A stretch of 40,030 bases of DNA from DATKZH01 sp964475955. Its GTDB lineage: Bacteria > Planctomycetota > Planctomycetia > Pirellulales > Thermoguttaceae. The stretch spans positions 1-40,030 of the forward strand of contig CAYYZY010000057.1 of assembly GCA_964475955.1 (NCBI GenBank), given 5' to 3'. The notes under the pieces are model-generated. The model was not told the origin of the DNA. It did no database searches and saw only the letters and a program-made list of their open reading frames with translations. Shown one piece after another: positions 38,851 through 40,030 of the stretch. The translations under genes were made by a program, and so were the position numbers. Position 1 is the stretch's first letter; each line of letters opens with the position of its first letter.

Positions 38851-38928
38851 CGATAGTCGCTTTTCGCTCCGCGAAAAGACGCGTGCTGTGGCTCCAGCAA
38901 ACGACAACGCCCACTCCTTGTACGATCC
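38851..38928 (+). repeat. Dispersed repeat (CTTTTCGC-TCC-GCGAAAAG family), copy C
   Basis: The same perfect stem with TCC loop is at 38860-38878, and the element ends CCTTGTACGATCC like copy A (TTTTGTACGATCC). The middle part (GCGTGCTGTGGCTCCAG) has diverged. It lies about 170 bp upstream of the GNAT gene start. Confidence 0.9.
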
Positions 38929-39232
38929 TCAGGTGACTTGGCCAGCCGAGCCGCACAGGCGTCACCCCGAGGCCGGGCTACGGGCCCTCGGGCGAAGGCG
39001 GCTCCTGCTCTTCCTCCTCCGAGGGAAGTGGCCGTCGAGATTCATCCCGAGCCCATAGCAGCATGCAGACGGCCGTCATGCCCTTGTAGCAGGCCGCCGC
39101 GGGTCCGAAGACGGAGAAGGGCGCTGGCGTCGAATCCCGGAAGCCGGGGCATGGCGCACAGCAAGACCGGGCTGCTGAAACTCAGCGATTGACCACAGGG
39201 CAGGTTGAGCTCCGTTTCTATTCCGTCTTCGT

Positions 39233-39412
39233 ACGCCGAAGGCGTTCAATATGATAGCCCAGGGCGAAGCCCTGGGATGCCCGTGTGGAACATCTACCGC
39301 GAGCCCCGAAGGGGCGCAATGGGCGGATTGTGCCCTTTCAGGGCGAGCGGATTATCGTTCGACCTTCGACCCAGGCTGCGCCCTGGGCTGTCGTATTGTG
39401 CCCCGTTGGGGC
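39233..39412. repeat. Array of six short hairpins
   Basis: Six stems in 180 bp: ACGCC-GAA-GGCGT (39233-39245), CCCAGGGC-GAA-GCCCTGGG (39258-39276), GCCCC-GAA-GGGGC (39303-39315), GCCCT-TTC-AGGGC (39332-39344), CCCAGG/CCTGGG with a 6-base loop (39370-39387) and GCCCC-GTT-GGGGC (39400-39412). Five are perfect with 3-base loops. The segment CAATATGATAGCCCAGGGCG (39247 on) reappears, diverged, in reverse complement at about 39377-39398. Confidence 0.9.
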
Positions 39413-39787
39413 AGAGGACGTCAACGCGGAGGAGGCGGCAGGCAATGGCTTCGCGGTTTCGCGGAACCGAAATGGCCCCCGCTTCCCGCAGACTGACTGC
39501 CCTGCTTCTCCGAATGCTTGAGCAACCCACACGGAGTGTGCCTACTACGGCAAGAGGGCGCGACGGCGAGACTAGCAGAGCCCGCAACCGCGTGCAAGAA
39601 CCTCGCTCAGCGGATCGATCAGGCTCCCCCGGCGATACGTTCAGGCCTGGCGGGCAAGCGAGCGAGGGCGGCTGGCTCGATGGATGCGTCTTCCGGCCTG
39701 ATTGCCCGGCCGGCTCCCGGCGCGGCCAATTCTCGGCTTTGACGCTCGGACGAGGCGCGGCGCATCATGAAGGGATTCTGGGAGGGT

Positions 39788-39807
39788 ATGCGCGCACGGT
39801 GCGCGCG
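39788..39807. repeat. GC palindrome shared with 19011-19030
   Basis: ATGCGCGCACGGTGCGCGCG occurs here and, with only the central base changed (G to C), at 19011-19030. The core is GCGCGCAC/GTGCGCGC around a single base. Confidence 0.85.
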
Positions 39808-39934
39808 GAGGCGGGGCCGCGGCGGCAGGAGCCAGGGGGGAGCAAGACCTTTCCGAGGAGGGGAGCCGGTGGGCGGCCACGGACGAGGATCGGACGGCGT
39901 TGCGGGCCAACGGGCGCCCGGGAGAGGGGGGGTG

Positions 39935-40013
39935 TGGAAAAACGCGAGACGGTTGACCAAACAAGGACGGTCGGGGGGGGCCTCCATGGAAAAACGCGAG
40001 ATCGTTGACCAAA
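39935..40013. repeat. Direct repeat of 27 bp at right edge, two copies
   Basis: Copy 1 (39935-39961) and copy 2 (39987-40013) share TGGAAAAACGCGAGA and GTTGACCAAA with two differences between those blocks, 52 bp apart. The window ends 17 bp later, so further copies cannot be seen. Confidence 0.85.
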
Positions 40014-40030
40014 ACGAGAGGACCGACGAT

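Larger units (their letters stand above)
38679..40030. other. Gene-free, repeat-rich region
   Basis: 1.35 kb with no credible coding sequence on either strand. Open frames are Arg/Ala/Pro-rich and track the repeats. It contains repeat copy C (38851), the hairpin array (39233-39412), a CACAC-GGA-GTGTG hairpin (39528-39540), a GC palindrome (39790-39806) and a direct repeat at the right edge (39935-40013). Confidence 0.6.

Noticed and set aside
39205..40008. Plus-strand open frame of 267 codons near the right edge
   Set aside because: It follows the hairpin array and other repeats, has low-complexity Arg/Gly/Thr composition, and lacks a ribosome binding site or domain.
39935..40030. CRISPR array
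   Set aside because: Only two copies are visible, they differ at two positions, and no leader or cas gene is present; kept only as an open direct repeat.

Overview
The window looks like a chromosomal segment of a high-GC planctomycete, probably of the Pirellulales/Planctomycetia. The pointers are: three Gfo/Idh/MocA oxidoreductases with Tat signals, two of them as a tandem duplicate; large secreted PQQ-propeller and HEAT+LamG proteins; a GNAT protein starting MGLTYFKRYRMEIDL; a tyrosine recombinase of the kind abundant in these genomes; and intergenic spaces crowded with palindromic repeats and 7-bp tandem repeats. This assignment is inference from gene content; no rRNA or tRNA gene is visible.

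Layout. 1-588: 5' part of an integrase reading off the left edge, followed by an AT-richer spacer. 0.8-4.8 kb (+): a PTPS-related membrane protein, a GNAT acetyltransferase and an exported HEITH metallopeptidase. 4.9-8.3 kb (-): phospholipid synthesis (PlsC-like acyltransferase, CdsA) and a polyprenyl-phosphate sugar transferase. 8.5-8.8 kb: a 21-bp repeat tract interrupted by a 100-N assembly gap. 8.8-11.4 kb: a Tat-exported oxidoreductase (-) and a UroD-family protein (+), divergent. 11.5-16.5 kb (-): a 1117-residue PQQ-propeller protein and a HEAT+LamG protein. 17.0-18.3 kb (-): QueD and GTP cyclohydrolase I, the first steps to queuosine/tetrahydropterin. 18.8-22.4 kb (+): two paralogous Tat oxidoreductases with matching promoters and leaders. 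22.6-25.6 kb: cysteine desulfurase (-) divergent from a MerR regulator and a membrane protein (+). 25.6-27.7 kb (-): tungsten/molybdenum aldehyde oxidoreductase with its MoaD-type carrier. 28.0-35.3 kb (+): an SbcD-like nuclease overlapping an SbcC/YhaN-like ATPase, then a TPR-AAA ATPase. 35.5-38.0 kb (-): an M16 peptidase pair, one active and one lacking the zinc site. 38.1-38.7 kb (-): GNAT protein. 38.7-40.0 kb: 1.35 kb without a credible gene, full of hairpins.

The genes are mostly housekeeping or typical planctomycete accessory genes. The least explained content is the repeat population. At least eight families of dispersed palindromes occupy the spacers, many with perfect stems closed by three-base loops (GGA/TCC, GAA/TTC, GGC). 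Several families recur two or three times here in different contexts: 24846/18685/16901, 32755/35345/38851, 20598/22537, 19011/39788 and 6186/25904. One copy has been absorbed into the C-terminus of the MerR gene, and a heptad tract lies in frame inside the PQQ protein. No CRISPR-Cas locus, and no defence system recognisable beyond a possible SbcCD-like pair, was seen.
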